From contig OZ038380.1 in the NCBI GenBank assembly GCA_964036045.1, forward strand, positions 8,889,913 to 8,953,912: 64,000 bases of DNA. Reading direction: 5' to 3'. The notes beneath the pieces are model-generated. The model searched no databases. It was not told where the DNA came from and worked only from the letters and a program-made list of their open reading frames with translations. This DNA is from Eutreptiella sp. 'Long Island Sound 2002' (taxonomy: Eukaryota > Euglenozoa > Euglenophyceae > Eutreptiales > Eutreptiaceae). The position numbers were made by a program, and so were the translations under genes. Below are positions 37,475 through 51,292 of the stretch, piece after piece; the first letter of the stretch is position 1, and every line of letters begins with the position of its first letter.

Positions 37475-39395
37475 TTTTGGGGCACAGTGGCCACAATGTG
37501 GGGCACAAACAGTTAGTGCAGCATTGCCGCAAAAAACACATGGTTAGACCCCAGTTTTGTGTGTAATAATGATTTACCACAGTCCAACCATGACTTATGC
37601 ACAAAGGCTGCATGGCCAAGACCGAGCCAGCTTTGGGGCACAGTGGCCACAATGTGGGGCACAAACAGTGTGTGCAGCATTGCTGCAAAAAACACATCGT
37701 GAGGCCCCAGTTTTGTGTGCAATAATGATTTACCACAGTCCAACCATGACTTCTGCACAAAGGCTGCATGGCCAAGACCGAGCCAGTTTTGGAGCATTGT
37801 GACCACACTGTGGGGCACAAACAGTGAGTGCAGCATTGCCGCGAAAAACACATGGTGAGACCACAGTTTTGTGTGCAATAATGATTTACCACAGTCCAAT
37901 CCTGACTTCTGCACAAAGGCTGCATGGCCAAGACCGATCCAGTTTTGGGGCACAGTGGCCACAATGTGGGGCACAAACTGTGAGTGCAGCATTGCCGCAA
38001 AAAACACATGGTTAGACCCCAGTTTTGTGTGCAATAATGATTGACCACAGTCCAATCATGACTTCTGCACAAAGGCTGCATGGCCAAGACCGAGCCAGTT
38101 TTGGAGCATTGTGACCACAATGTGGGGCACAAACTGTGAGTGCAGCATTGCCGCAAAAAACACATGGTGAGACCCCAGTTTTGTGTGCAATAATGTTTTA
38201 CCACAGTCCAACCATGACTTCTGCACAAAAACTGCATGGCCAAGACCGAGCCAGCTTTGGGGCACAGTGGCCACAATGTGGGGCACAAACAGTGAGTGCA
38301 GCATTGCCGCAAAAAACACATGGTGATGCCCCAGTTTTGTGTACAATAATGATTTACCACAGTCCAATCCTGACTTCTGCACAAAGGCTGCATGGCCAAG
38401 ACCGATCCAGTTTTGGGCCACAGTGGCCACAATGTGGGGCACAAACTGTGAGTGCAGCATTGCCGCAAAAAACACACGGTGAGACCCCTGTTTTGTGTGC
38501 AATAATGATTTACCACAGTCCAATCATGACTTCTGCACAAAGGCTGCATGGCCAAGACCGAGCCAGTTTTGGAGCATTGTGACCACAATGTGGGGCACAA
38601 ACTGTGACTGCAGCATTGCCGCAAAAAAAACATGCTGAGACCCCAGTTTTGTGTGTAATAATGATTTACCACAGTCCAACCATGACTTCTGCACAAAAAC
38701 TGCATGGCCAAGACCAAGCCAGTTTTGGAGCACAGTGGCCACAATGTGGGGCACAAACTGTGAGTGCAGCATTGCCGCAAAAAACACATGGTTAGACCCC
38801 AGTTTGGTGTGTAATAATGATTTACCACAGTCCAACCATGACTTCTGCACAAAGGCTGCATGACCAAGACCGAGCCAGTTTTGGGGCACAGTGGCCACAA
38901 TGTGGGGCACAAACTGTGAGTGCAGCATTGCCGCAAAATACACATGGTTAGATCCCCAGTTTTGTGTGTAATAATGATTTACCACAGTCCAACCATGACT
39001 TCTGCACAAAGGCTGCATGGCCAAGACCGAGCCAGTTTTGGGGCACAGTGCCCACAATTTGAGGCACAAACAGTGAGTGCAGCATTGCCGCAAAAAACAC
39101 ATGGTTAGACCCCAGTTTTGTGTGGAATAATGATTTACCACAGTCCAAGCATGACTTCTGCACAAAGGCTGCATGGCCAAGACCGAGCCAGCTTTGGAGC
39201 ATTGTGACCACAATGTGGGGCACAAACAGTGAGTGCAGCATTGCCGCAAAAAACACATGGCGTGACCCCAGTTTTGTGTGTAATAATGATTTACCACAGT
39301 CCAATCATGACTTCTGCACAAAAACTGCATGGCCAAGACCGAGCCAGTTTTGGGGCATAGTGGCCACAATGTGGGGCACAAACTGTGAGTGCAGC
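37475..39395 (+). repeat. 16-monomer-distance (2,497-bp) duplicated block, copy 1
   Basis: About 1.9 kb matches 39,972-41,892 at 2,497 bases. Shared private variants are CAAACAGTTAGTG, CACATCGTGAGG, CAATCCTGACTTC, AATGATTGACCACAG, AATGTTTTACC, GTGTACAATAATG, TTAGATCCCCAG (a +1 indel), CCCACAATTTGAGGC, TGGAATAATG and CCAAGCATGAC. I saw about eight differences, for example near 38,417, 38,577 and 38,625. Confidence 0.9.
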
Positions 39396-39971
39396 ATTGC
39401 CGCAAAAAACACATGGTGAGACCCCTGTTTTGTGTGCAATAATGATTTACCACAGTCCAACCATGACTTCTGCACAAAGGCTGCATGGCCAAGACCGAGC
39501 CAGCTTTGGGGCACAGTGGCCACAATGTGGGGCACAAACAGTGAGTGCAGCATTGCCGCAAAAAAAACATGGTGAGACCCCTGTTTTGTGTGCAATAATG
39601 ATTCACCACAGTCCAACCATGACTTCTGCACAAAGGCTGCATGGCCAAGACCGAGCCAGTTTTGGGGCACAGTGGCCACAATGTGCGGCACAAACTGTGA
39701 GTGCAGCATTGCCGCAAAAAACACATGGTGAGACCCCAGTTTTGTGTGCAATAATGATTTACCACAGTCCAACCATGACTTCTGCACAAAGGCTGCATGG
39801 CCAAGACCGAGCCAGTTTTGGGGCACAGTGGCCACAATGTGGGGCACAAACTGTGAGTGCAGCATTGCCGCAAAAAACACATGGTGAGACCCCTGTTTTG
39901 TGTGCAATAATGATTTACCACAGTCCAACCATGACTTCTGCACAAAGGCTGCATGGCCAAGACCGAGCCAG

Positions 39972-41892
39972 CTTTGGGGCACAGTGGCCACAATGTGGGG
40001 CACAAACAGTTAGTGCAGCATTGCCGCAAAAAACACATGGTTAGACCCCAGTTTTGTGTGTAATAATGATTTACCACAGTCCAACCATGACTTATGCACA
40101 AAGGCTGCATGGCCAAGACCGAGCCAGCTTTGGGGCAAAGTGGCCACAATGTGGGGCACAAACAGTGTGTGCAGCATTGCTGCAAAAAACACATCGTGAG
40201 GCCCCAGTTTTGTGTGCAATAATGATTTACCACAGTCCAACCATGACTTCTGCACAAAGGCTGCATGGCCAAGACCGAGCCAGTTTTGGAGCATTGTGAC
40301 CACACTGTGGGGCACAAACAGTGAGTGCAGGATTGCCGCGAAAAACACATGGTGAGACCACAGTTTTGTGTGCAATAATGATTTACCACAGTCCAATCCT
40401 GACTTCTGCACAAAGGCTGCATGGCCAAGACCGATCCAGTTTTGGGGCACAGTGGCCACAATGTGGGGCACAAACTGTGAGTGCAGCATTGCCGCAAAAA
40501 ACACATGGTTAGACCTCAGTTTTGTGTGCAATAATGATTGACCACAGTCCAATCATGACTTCTGCACAAAGGCTGCATGGCCAAGACCGAGCCAGTTTTG
40601 GAGCATTGTGACCACAATGTGGGGCACAAACTGTGAGTGCAGCATTGCCGCAAAAAACACATGGTGAGACCCCAGTTTTGTGTGCAATAATGTTTTACCA
40701 CAGTCCAACCATGACTTCTGCACAAAAACTGCATGGCCAAGACCGAGCCAGCTTTGGGGCACAGTGGCCACAATGTGGGGCACAAACAGTGAGTGCAGCA
40801 TTGCCGCAAAAAACACATGGTGATGCCCCAGTTTTGTGTACAATAATGATTTACCACAGTCCAATCCTGACTTCTGCACAAAGGCTGCATGGCCAAGACC
40901 GATCCAGTTTTGGGGCACAGTGGCCACAATGTGGGGCACAAACTGTGAGTGCAGCATTGCCGCAAAAAACACACGGTGAGACCCCTGTTTTGTGTGCAAT
41001 AATGATTTACCACAGTCCAATCATGACTTCTGCACAAAGGCTGCATGGCCAAGACCGAGCCAGTTTTGGAGCATTCTGACCACAATGTGGGGCACAAACT
41101 GTGACTGCAGCATTGCCGCAAGAAAAACATGCTGAGACCCCAGTTTTGTGTGTAATAATGATTTACCACAGTCCAACCATGACTTCTGCACAAAAACTGC
41201 ATGGCCAAGACCAAGCCAGTTTTGGAGCACAGTGGCCACAATGTGGGGCACAAACTGTGAGTGCAGCATTGCCGCAAAAAACACATGGTTAGACCCCAGT
41301 TTGGTGTGTAATAATGATTTACCACAGTCCAACCATGACTTCTGCACAAAGGCTGCATGACCAAGACCGAGCCAGTTTTGGGGCACAGTGGCCACAATGT
41401 GGGGCACAAACTGTGAGTGCAGCATTGCCGCAAAATACACATGGTTAGATCCCCAGTTTTGTGTGTAATAATGATTTACCACAGTCCAACCATGACTTCT
41501 GCACAAAGGCTGCATGGCCAAGACCGAGCCAGTTTTGGGGCACAGTGCCCACAATTTGAGGCACAAACAGTGAGTGCAGCATTGCCGCAAAAAACACATG
41601 GTTAGACCCCAGTTTTGTGTGGAATAATGATTTACCACAGTCCAAGCATGACTTCTGCACAAAGGCTGCATGGCCAAGACCGGGCCAGCTTTGGAGCATT
41701 GTGACCACAATGTGGGGCACAAACAGTGAGTGCAGCATTGCCGCAAAAAACACATGGCGTGACCCCAGTTTTGTGTGTAATAATGATTTACCACAGTCCA
41801 ATCATGACTTCTGCACAAAAACTGCATGGCCAAGACCGAGCCAGTTTTGGGGCATAGTGGCCACAATGTGGGGCACAAACTGTGAGTGCAGC
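39972..41892 (+). repeat. 16-monomer-distance (2,497-bp) duplicated block, copy 2
   Basis: Partner of 37,475-39,395. Its copy of the +1 indel in TTAGATCCCCAG near 41,449 is the last length change in the window. Downstream, 42,063-42,643 matches 39,410-39,990 at 2,653 bases (17 monomers plus 1), because one extra monomer with a domain C-type ACATACGG end (about 41,890-42,045) sits at the junction. Confidence 0.88.
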
Positions 41893-44459
41893 ATTGGCGC
41901 AAAAAACATACGGTGAGGCCCCACTTTTGTGTGTAATAATGATTTACCACAGTCCAATCATGACTTCTGCACAAAGGCTGCATGGCCAAGACCGAGCCAG
42001 TTTTGGGGCACAGTGGCCACAATGTGGGGCACAAACTGTGAGTGCAGCATTGCCGCAAAAAACACCTGGTGAGATCCCTGTTTTGTGTGCAATAATGATT
42101 TACCACAGTCCAACCATGACTTCTGCACAAAGGCTGCATGGCCAAGACCGAGCCAGCTTTGGGGCACAGTGGCCACAATGTGGGGCACAAACAGTGAGTG
42201 CAGCATTGCCGCAAAAAAAACATGGTGAGACCCCTGTTTTGTGTGCAATAATGATTCACCACAGTCCAACCATGACTTCTGCACAAAGGCTGCATGGCCA
42301 AGACCGAGCCAGTTTTGGGGCACAGTGGCCACAATGTGGGGCACAAACTGTGAGTGCAGCATTGCCGCAAAAAACACATGGTGAGACCCCAGTTTTGTGT
42401 GCAATAATGATTTACCACAGTCCAACCATGACTTCTGCACAAAGGCTGCATGGCCAAGACCGAGCCAGCTTTGGGGCACAGTGGCCACAATGTGGGGCAC
42501 AAACTGTGAGTGCAGCATTGCCGCAAAAAACACATGGTGAGACCCCTGTTTTGTGTGCAATAATGATTTACCACAGTCCAACCATGACTTCTGCACGAAG
42601 GCTGCATGGCCAAGACCGAGCCAGTTTTGGAGCATTGTGACCACACTGTGGGGCACAAACTGTGAGTGCAGCATTGCCGCAAAAAACACATGCTGAGACC
42701 CCTGTTTTGTGTGCAATAATGATTTACCACAGTCCAATCATGACTTCTGCACAAAGGCTGCATGGCCAAGACCGAGCCAGTTTTGGGGCATTGTGACCAC
42801 AATGTGGGGCACAAACAGTGAGTGCAGCATTGCCGCAAAAAACACACGGTGAGACCCCAGTCTTGTGTGTAATAATGATTTACCACAGTCCAACCATGAC
42901 TTCTGCACAAAGGCTGCATGGCCAAGACCGAGCCAGTTTTGGGGCACAGTGGCCACAATGTGGGGCACAAACTGTGAGTGCAGCATTGCCGCAAAAAACA
43001 CATGGTGAGACCCCTGTTTTGTGTGCAATAATGATTTACCACAGTGCAACCATGACTTCTGCACAAAGGCTGCATGGCCAAGACCGAGCCAGTTTTGGAG
43101 CATTGTGACCACAATGTGCGGCACAAACTGTGAGTGCAGCATTGCCGCAAAAAACACATGGTGAGACCCCTGTTTTGTGTGCAATAATGATTTACCACAG
43201 TCCAACCATGACTTCTGCACAAAGGCTGCATGGCCAAGACCGAGCCAGTTTTGGAGCATTGTGACCACACTGTGGGGCACAAACTGTGAGTGCAGCATTG
43301 CCGCAAAAAACACATGCTGAGACCCCAGTTTTGTGTGCAATAATGATTTACCACAGTCCAACCATGACTTCTGCACAAAGGCTGCATGGCCAAGACCGAG
43401 CCAGTTTTGGGGCATTGTGACCACAATGTGGGGCACAAACAGTGAGTGCAGCATTGCCGCAAAAAACACATGGTGAGACCCCAGTCTTGTGTGTAACAAT
43501 GATTTACCACAGTCCAACCATGACTTCTGCACAAAGGCTGCATGGCGAAGACCGAGCCAGTTTTGGGGCGCAGTGGCCACAATGTGGGGCACAAACTGTG
43601 AGTGCAGCATTGCCGCAAAAAACACATGGTGAGACCCCAGTTTTGTGTGCAATAATGATTTACCACAGTCCAACCATGACTTCTGCACAAAGGCTGCATG
43701 GCCAAGACCGAGCCAGCTTTGGGGCACAGTGGCCACAATGTGGGGCACAAACTGTGAGTGCAGCATTGCCGCAAAAAACACATGCTGAGACCCCAGTTTT
43801 GTGTGCAATAATGATTTACCACAGTCCAATCATGACTTCTGCACAAAGGCTGCATGGCCAAGACCGAGCCAGTTTTGGGGCATTGTCACCACAATGTGGG
43901 GCACAAACAGTGAGTGCAGCATTGCCGCAAAAAACACACGGTGAGACCCCAGTCTTGTGTGCAATAATGATTTACCACAGTCCAACCATGACTTCTGCAC
44001 AAAAACTGCATGGCCAGGACCGAGCCAGTTTTGGGGCACAGTGGCCACAATGTGGGGCACAAACTGTGAATGCAGCATTGCCGCAAAAAACACATGGTTA
44101 GACCCCAGTTTTGTGTGCAATAATGATTTACCACAGTGCAACCATGACTTCTGCACAAAGGCTGCATGGCCAAGACCGAGCCAGTTTTGGAGCATTGTGA
44201 CCACAATGTGCGGCACAAACTGTGAGTGCAGCATTGCCGCAAAAAACACATGGTGAGACCCCAGTTTTGTGTGCAATAATGATTTACCACAGTGCAACCA
44301 TGACTTCTGCACAAAGGCTGCATGGCCAAGACCGAGCCAGTTTTGGAGCATTGTGACCACAATGTGCGGCACAATCTGTGAGTGCAGCATTGCCGCAAAA
44401 AACACATGCTGAGACCCCAGTTTTGTGTGCAATAATGATTTACCACAGTCCAAACATGA

Positions 44460-45400
44460 CTTCTGCACAAAGGCTGCATGGCCAAGACCGAGCCAGTTTT
44501 GGGGCATTGTGACCACAATGCGGGGCACAAACTGTGAGTGCAGCATTGCCGCAAAAAACACATGGTGAGACCCCAGTCTTGTGTGTAACAATGATTTACC
44601 ACAGTCCAACGATGACTTCTGCACAAAGGCTGCATGGCCAAGACCGAGCCAGATTTGGGGCACAGTGGCCACAATGTGGGGCACAAACTGTGAGTGCAGC
44701 ATTGCCGCAAAAAAGACATGGTGAGACCCCTGTTTTGTGTGCAATAATGATTTACCACAGTGCAACCATGACTTCTGCACAAAGGCTGCATGCCCAAGAC
44801 CGAGCCAGTTTTGGAGCATTGTGACCACACTGTGGGGCACAAACTGTGAGTGCAGCATTGCCGCAAAAAAAACATGCTGAGACCCCAGTTTTGTGTGCAA
44901 TAATGATTTACCACAGTCCAATCATGACTTCTGCACAAAGGCTGCATGGCCAAGACCGAGCCAGTTTTGGGGCATTGTGACCACAATGTGGGGCACAAAC
45001 TGTGAGTGCAGCATTGCCGCAAAAGACACATGGTGAGACCCCAGTCTTGTGTGTAACAATGATTTACCACAGTCCAACCATGACTTCTGCACAAAGGCTG
45101 CATGGCCAAGACCGAGCCAGTTTTAGGGCACAGTGGCCACAATGTGGGGCACAAACTGTGAGTGCAGCATTGCCGCAAAAAACACATGGTGAGACCCCTG
45201 TTTTGTGTGCAATAATGATTTACCACAGTGCAACCATGACTTCTGCACAAAGGCTGCATGCCCAAGACCGAGCCAGTTTTGGAGCATTGTGACCACACTG
45301 TGGGGCACAAACTGTGAGTGCAGCATTGCCGCAAAAATCACATGCTGAGACCCCAGTTTTGTGTGCAATAATGATTTACCACAGTACAATCATGACTTCT
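44460..45400 (+). repeat. 468-bp (3-monomer) higher-order repeat, two copies
   Basis: Two three-monomer units are 468 bases apart. They share GTGTAACAATG, CAGTGCAACCATG and the rare GCATGCCCAAGACC (near 44,788 and 45,256). Differences include CAGATTTGGGGC near 44,651 against CAGTTTTAGGGC near 45,119, and AAAAAAAACATGCTG against AAAAATCACATGCTG. Confidence 0.82.
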
Positions 45401-46944
45401 GCACAAAGGCTGCATGGCCAAGACCGAGCCAGTTTTGGGGCATTGTGACCACAATGTGGGGCACAAACTGTGAGTGCAGCATTGCCGCAAAAAACACATG
45501 GTGAGACCCCAGTCTTGTGTGTAATAATGATTTATGACAGTCAAACCATGACTTCTGCACAAAAACTGCATGGCTAAGACCGAGCCAGTTTTGGAGCATT
45601 GTGACCACACTGTGGGGCACAAACTGTGAGTGCAGCATTGCCGCAAAAAACAGATGCTGAGACCCCAGTTTTGTGTGCAATAATGATTTACCACAGTCCA
45701 ATCATGACTTCTGCACAAAGGCTGCATGGCCAAGACCGAGCCAGTTTTGGGGCATTGTGACCACAATGTGGGGCACAAACTGTGAGTGCAGCATTGCCGC
45801 AAAAAACACATGGTGAGACCCCAGTCTTGTGTGTAATAATGATTTACCACAGTCCAACCATGACTGCTGCACAAAGGCTGCATGGCCAAGACCGAGCCAG
45901 TTTTGGAGCATTGTGACCACACTGTGGGGCACAAACTGTGAGTGCAGCATTGCCGCAAAAAACACATGCTGAGACCCCAGTTTTGTGTGCAATAATGATT
46001 TACCACAGTCCAATCATGACTTCTGGCCAAAGGCTGCATGGCCAAGACCGAGCCAGTTTTGGGGCATTGTGACCACAATGTGGGGCACAAACAGTGAGTG
46101 CAGCATTGCCGCAAAAAACACACGGTGAGACCCCAGTCTTGTGTGTAATAATGATTTACCACAGTCCAACCATGACTTCTGCACAAAAACTGCATGGCCA
46201 AGACCGAGCCAGTTTTGGGGCACAGTGGCCACAATGTGGGGCACAAACTGTGAGTGCAGCATTGCCGCAAAAAACACATGGTGAGACCCCTGTTTTGTGT
46301 GTAATAATGATTTACCACAGTGCAACCATGACTTCTGCACAAAGACTGCATGGCCAAGACCGAGCCAGTTTTGGAGCATTGTGACCACAATGTGCGGCAC
46401 AAACTGTGAGTGCAGCATTGCCGCAAAAAACACATGGTTAGACCCCAGTTTTGTGTGCAATAATGATTTACCACAGTCCAACCATGACTTCTGCACAAAG
46501 GCTGCATGGCCAAGACCGAGCCAGTTTTGGAGCATTGTGACCACACTGTGGGGCACAAACTGTGAGTGCAGCATTGCCGCAAAAAACACATGCTGAGACC
46601 CCAGTTTTCTGTGCAATAATGATTTATCACAGTCCAATCATGACTTCTGCACAAAGGCTGCATGGCCAAGACCGAGCCAGTTTTGGGGCATTGTAACCAC
46701 AATGTGGGGCACAAACAGTGAGTGCAGCATTGCCGCAAAAAACACATGGTGAGACCCCAGTCTTGTGTGTAACAATGATTTACCACAGTCCAACCATGAC
46801 TTCTGCACAAAGGCTGCATGGCCAAGACCGAGCCAGTTTTGGGGCACAGTGGCCACAATGTGGGGCACAAACTGTGAGTGCAGCATTGCCGCAAAAAACA
46901 CATGCTGAGACCCCAGTTTTGTGTGCAATAATGATTTATCACAG

Positions 46945-48108
46945 TCCAATCATGACTTCTGCACAAAGGCTGCATGGCCAAGACCGAGCCAGTTTTGGGG
47001 CATTGTGACCACAATGTGGGGCACAAACTGTGAGTGCAGCATTGCCGCAAAAAACACATGGCGAGACCCCAGTCTTGTGTGTAATAATGATTTACCACAG
47101 TCCAACCATGACTGCTGCACAAAAACTGCATGGCCAAGACCGAGCCAGTTTTGGGGCACAGTGGCCACAATGTGGGGCACAAACAGTGAGTGCAGCATTG
47201 CCGCAAAAAACACATGGTTAGACCCCAGTTTTGTGTGTAATAATGATTTACCACAGTCCAACCATGACTTCTGCACAAAGGCTGCATGGCCAAGACCGAG
47301 CCAGTTTCGGGGCACAGTGGCCACAATGTGGGGCACAAACTGTGAGTGCAGCATTGCCGCAAAAAAGACATGGTGAGACCCCAGTTTGGTGTGTAGTAAT
47401 GATTTACCACAGTCCAACCATGACTTCTGCACAAAGGCTGCATGGCCAAGACCGAGCCAGTTTTGGAGCATTGTGACCACAATGAGGGGCACAAACTGTG
47501 AGTGCAGCATTGCCGCAAATAACACATGGTGAGACCCCAGTCTTGTGTGTAATAATGATTTACCACAGTCCAATCATGACTTCTGCACAAAGGCTGCATG
47601 GCCACGACCGAGCCAGTTTTGGGGCATTGTGACCACAATGTGGGGCACAAACTGTGAGTGCAGCATTGCCGCAAAAAACACATGGTGAGACCCCAGTCTT
47701 GTGTGTAATAATGATTTACCACAGTCCAACCATGACTGCTGCACAAAAACTGCATGGCCAAGACCGAGCCAGTTTTGGGGCACAGTGGCCACAATGTGGG
47801 GCACAAACAGTGAGTGCAGCAATGCCGCAAAAAACACATGGTTAGACCCCAGTTTTGTGTGTAATAATGATTTACCACAGTCCAACCATGACTTGTGCAC
47901 AAAGACTGCATGGCCAAGACCGAGCCAGTTTCGGGGCACAGTGGCCACAATGTGGGGCACAAACTGTGAGTGCAGCATTGCCTCAAAAAAGACATGGTGA
48001 GACCCCAGTTTGGTGTGTAGTAATGATTTACCACAGTCCAACCATGACTTCTGCACAAAGGCTGCATGGCCAAGACCGAGCCAGTTTTGGAGCATTGTGA
48101 CCACAATG
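46945..48108 (+). repeat. 624-bp (4-monomer) higher-order repeat, about 1.9 copies
   Basis: Bases 46,945-47,484 match 47,569-48,108 at 624 bases, sharing ATGACTGCTGCACAAAAACTG, CAGTTTCGGGGC, AAAAAAGACATGG and GTGTAGTAATG. Differences include CACGACCG near 47,603, GCAATGCCGC near 47,819 and GCCTCAAAAAAG near 47,979, all in the second copy. Confidence 0.85.
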
Positions 48109-48484
48109 CGGTGCACAAACAGTGAGTGCAGCATTGCCGCAAAATTCACATGGTTAGACTCCAGTTTTGTGTGTAATAATGATTTACCACAGTCCAACCA
48201 TGACTTCTGCACAAAGGCTGCATGGCCAAGACCGAGCCGGTTTTGGGGCACAGTGGCCACAATGTGGGGCACAAACAGTGAGTGCAGCATTGCCGCAAAA
48301 AACACATGCTGAGACCCCAGTTTTGTGTGTAATAATGATTTACCACAGTCCAACCATGACTTCTGCACAAAGGCTGCATGGCCAAGACCGAGCCAGTTTT
48401 GGAGCATTGTGACCACAATGTGGGGCACAAACTGTGAGTGCAGCATTGCCGCAAAAAACACATGGTGAGGCCCCAGTTTTGTGT

Positions 48485-51010
48485 GTAATAATGATTTACC
48501 ACAGTCCAACCATGACTTCTGCACAAAGGCTGCATGGCCAAGACCGAGCCAGTTTTGGAGCACAGTGGCCACAATGTGGGGCACAAACTGTGAGTGCAGC
48601 ATTGCCGCAAAGAACACATGGTGAGACCCCAGTTTTGTGTGCAATAATGATTTACCACAGTCCAACCATGACTTCTGCACAAAGGCTGCATGGCCAAGAC
48701 CGAGCCAGTTTTGGAGCATTGTGACCACATTGAGGGGCACAAACTGTGAGTGCAGCATTGCCGCAAAAAACACATGGCTAGACCCCAGTTTTGTGTGTAA
48801 TAATGATTTACCACAGTCCAACCATGACTTCTGCACAAAGGCTGCATGGCCAAGACCGAGCCAGTTTTGGAGCATTGTGACCACAATGTGGGGCACAAAC
48901 AGTGAGTGCAGCATTGCCGCAAAAAACACATGGTGAGACCCCAGTTTTGTGTGCAATAATGATTTACCACAGTCCAACCATGACTTCAGCACAAAGGCTG
49001 CATGGCCAAGACCGAGCCAGTTTTGGAGCATTGTGACCACAATGTGGGGCACAAACTGTGAGTGCAGCATTGCCGCAAAAAACACATAGTGAGACCCCAG
49101 TTTTGTGTGTAATAATGATTTACCACGGTCCAATCATGACTTCTGCACAAAGGCTGCATGGCCAAGACCGAGCCAGTTTAGGGGCACAGTGCCCACAATG
49201 TGGGGCACAAAGTGTGAGTGCAGCATTGCCGCAAAAAAAATACGGTGAGGCCCCAGTTTTGTGTGTAATAATGATTTACCACAGTCGAATCATGATTTCT
49301 GCACAAAGGCTGCATGGCCAAGACCAAGTCAGTTTTGGGGCATAGTGGCCAGAATGTGGGGCACAAACTGTGAGTGCAGCATTGCCGCAAAAAACACATG
49401 GTGAGACCCCTGTTTTGTGTGCAATAATGATTTACCACAGTCCAACCATGACTTCTGCACAAAGGCTGCGTGGCCAAGACCGAGCCAGTTTTGGGGCACA
49501 GTGGCCACAATGTGGGGCACAAACAGTGAGTGCAGCATTGCCGCAAAAAACACACTGTGAGACCCCTGTTTTGTGTGCAATAATGATTTACCACAGTCCC
49601 ACCATGACTGCTGCACAAAGGCTGCATGGCCAAGACCGAGCCAGGTTTGGGGCACAAAGGCCACAATGTGGGGCACAAACAGTGAGTGCAGCATTGCCGC
49701 AAAGAACACACTTTGAGACCCCTGTTTTGTGTGCAATAATGATTTACGACAGTCCAATCATGACTTCTGCACAAAGGCTGCATGGCCAAGACCGAGCCAG
49801 TTTTGGAGCATTGTGACCACAATGTGGGGCACAAACAGTGAGTGCAGCATTGCCGCAAAAAACACATGCTGAGACCCCAGTTTTGTGTGTAATAATGATT
49901 TACCACAGTCCAATCATGACTTCTGCACAAAGGCTGCATGGCCAAGACAGAGCCAGTTTTGGGGCACAGTGGCCACAATGTGGGGCACAAACAGTGAGTG
50001 CAGCATTGCGGCAAAAATCACATGGTGAGACCCCAGTCTTGTATGTAATAATGATTTACCACAGTCCAACCATGACTTCTGCACAAAAACTGCTTGGCCA
50101 AGACCGAGCCAGTTTTGGGGCACAGTGGCCACAATGTGGGGCACAAACAGTGAGTGCAGCATTGCCGCAAAATACACATGGTTAGACCCCAATTTTGTGT
50201 GTAATAATGATTTACCACAGTCCAACCATGACTTCTGCACAAAGGCTGCATGGCCAAGAACGAGCCAGTTTTGGGGCACAGTGGCCACAATGTGGGGCAC
50301 AAACTGTGAGTGCAGCATTGCCGCAAAAAACACATGGTGAGACCCCAGTTTTGTGTGTAATAATGATTTATCACAGTCCAATCATGACTTCTGCACAAAA
50401 TCTGCATGGCCAAGACCGAGCCAGTTTTGGGGCACAGTGGTCACAATGTGGGGCACAAACTGTGAGTGCAGCATTGCCGCAAAAAACACACGGTGAGACC
50501 CCAGGTTGGGGTGTAATAATGATTTACCACAGTCCAATCATGACTTCTGCACAAAATCTGCATGGCCAAGACCGAGCCAGCTTTGGAGCATTGTGACCAC
50601 AATGTGGGGCACAAACTGTGAGTGCAGCATTGCCGCAAAAAACACATGGTGAGGCCCCAGGTTTGTGTGTAATAATGATTTACCACAGTCCAACCATGAC
50701 TTCTGCACAAAGGCTGCATGGCCAAGACCGAGCCAGCTTTGGGGCACAGTGGCCACAATGTGGGGCACAAACTGTGAGTGCAGCATTGCCGCAAAAAGCA
50801 CATGGTGAGACCCCAGTTTTGTGTGCAATAATGATTTACCACAGTCCAACCATGACTTCTGCACAAAGGCTGCATGGCCAAGACCGAGCCAGTTTTGGAG
50901 CATTGTGACCACAATGAGGGGCACAAACTGGGAGTGCAGCATTGCCGCAAAAAACACATGGTTAGACCCCAGTTTGGTGTGTAATAATGATTTACCACAG
51001 TCCAACCATG
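48485..51010 (+). repeat. 18-monomer (2,808-bp) higher-order unit, copy 1
   Basis: Bases 48,485-49,860 match 51,293-52,668 at 2,808 bases, and 49,861-51,010 match about 52,825-53,974 at 2,964 bases. Shared variants are AAAGAACACATGG, ACATTGAGGGGC, ATGGCTAGACC, ACACATAGTGAG, GGCCAGAATG, GGCTGCGTGGCC, ACACACTGTGAG, ACACACTTTGAG, TTACGACAGTCC, AACTGCTTGGCC, CCAAGAACGAGCC, GTGGTCACAATG and CAGGTTGGGGTG. Confidence 0.9.
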
Positions 51011-51292
51011 ACTTCAGCACAAAGGCTGCATGGCCAAGACCGAGCCAGTTTTGGAGCATTGTGACCACAATGTGGGGCACAAACTGTGAGTGCAGCATTG
51101 CCGCAAAAAGCACATGGTGAGACCCCAGTTTTGTGTGCAATAATGATTTACCACAGTCCAACCATGACTTCTGCACAAAGGCTGCATGGCCAAGACCGAG
51201 CCAGTTTTGGAGCATTGTGACCACAATGAGGGGCACAAACTGTGAGTGCAGCATTGCCGCAAAAAACACATGGTTAGACCCCAGTTTGGTGT

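Noticed and set aside
35316-38945. A 1,209-codon minus-strand open frame
   Set aside because: Same satellite frame. It changes register at the indels near 36,745 and 36,999, visible as a switch from the CTHCLCPTLW-type unit to the CGKSLLHTKLG-type unit and back.
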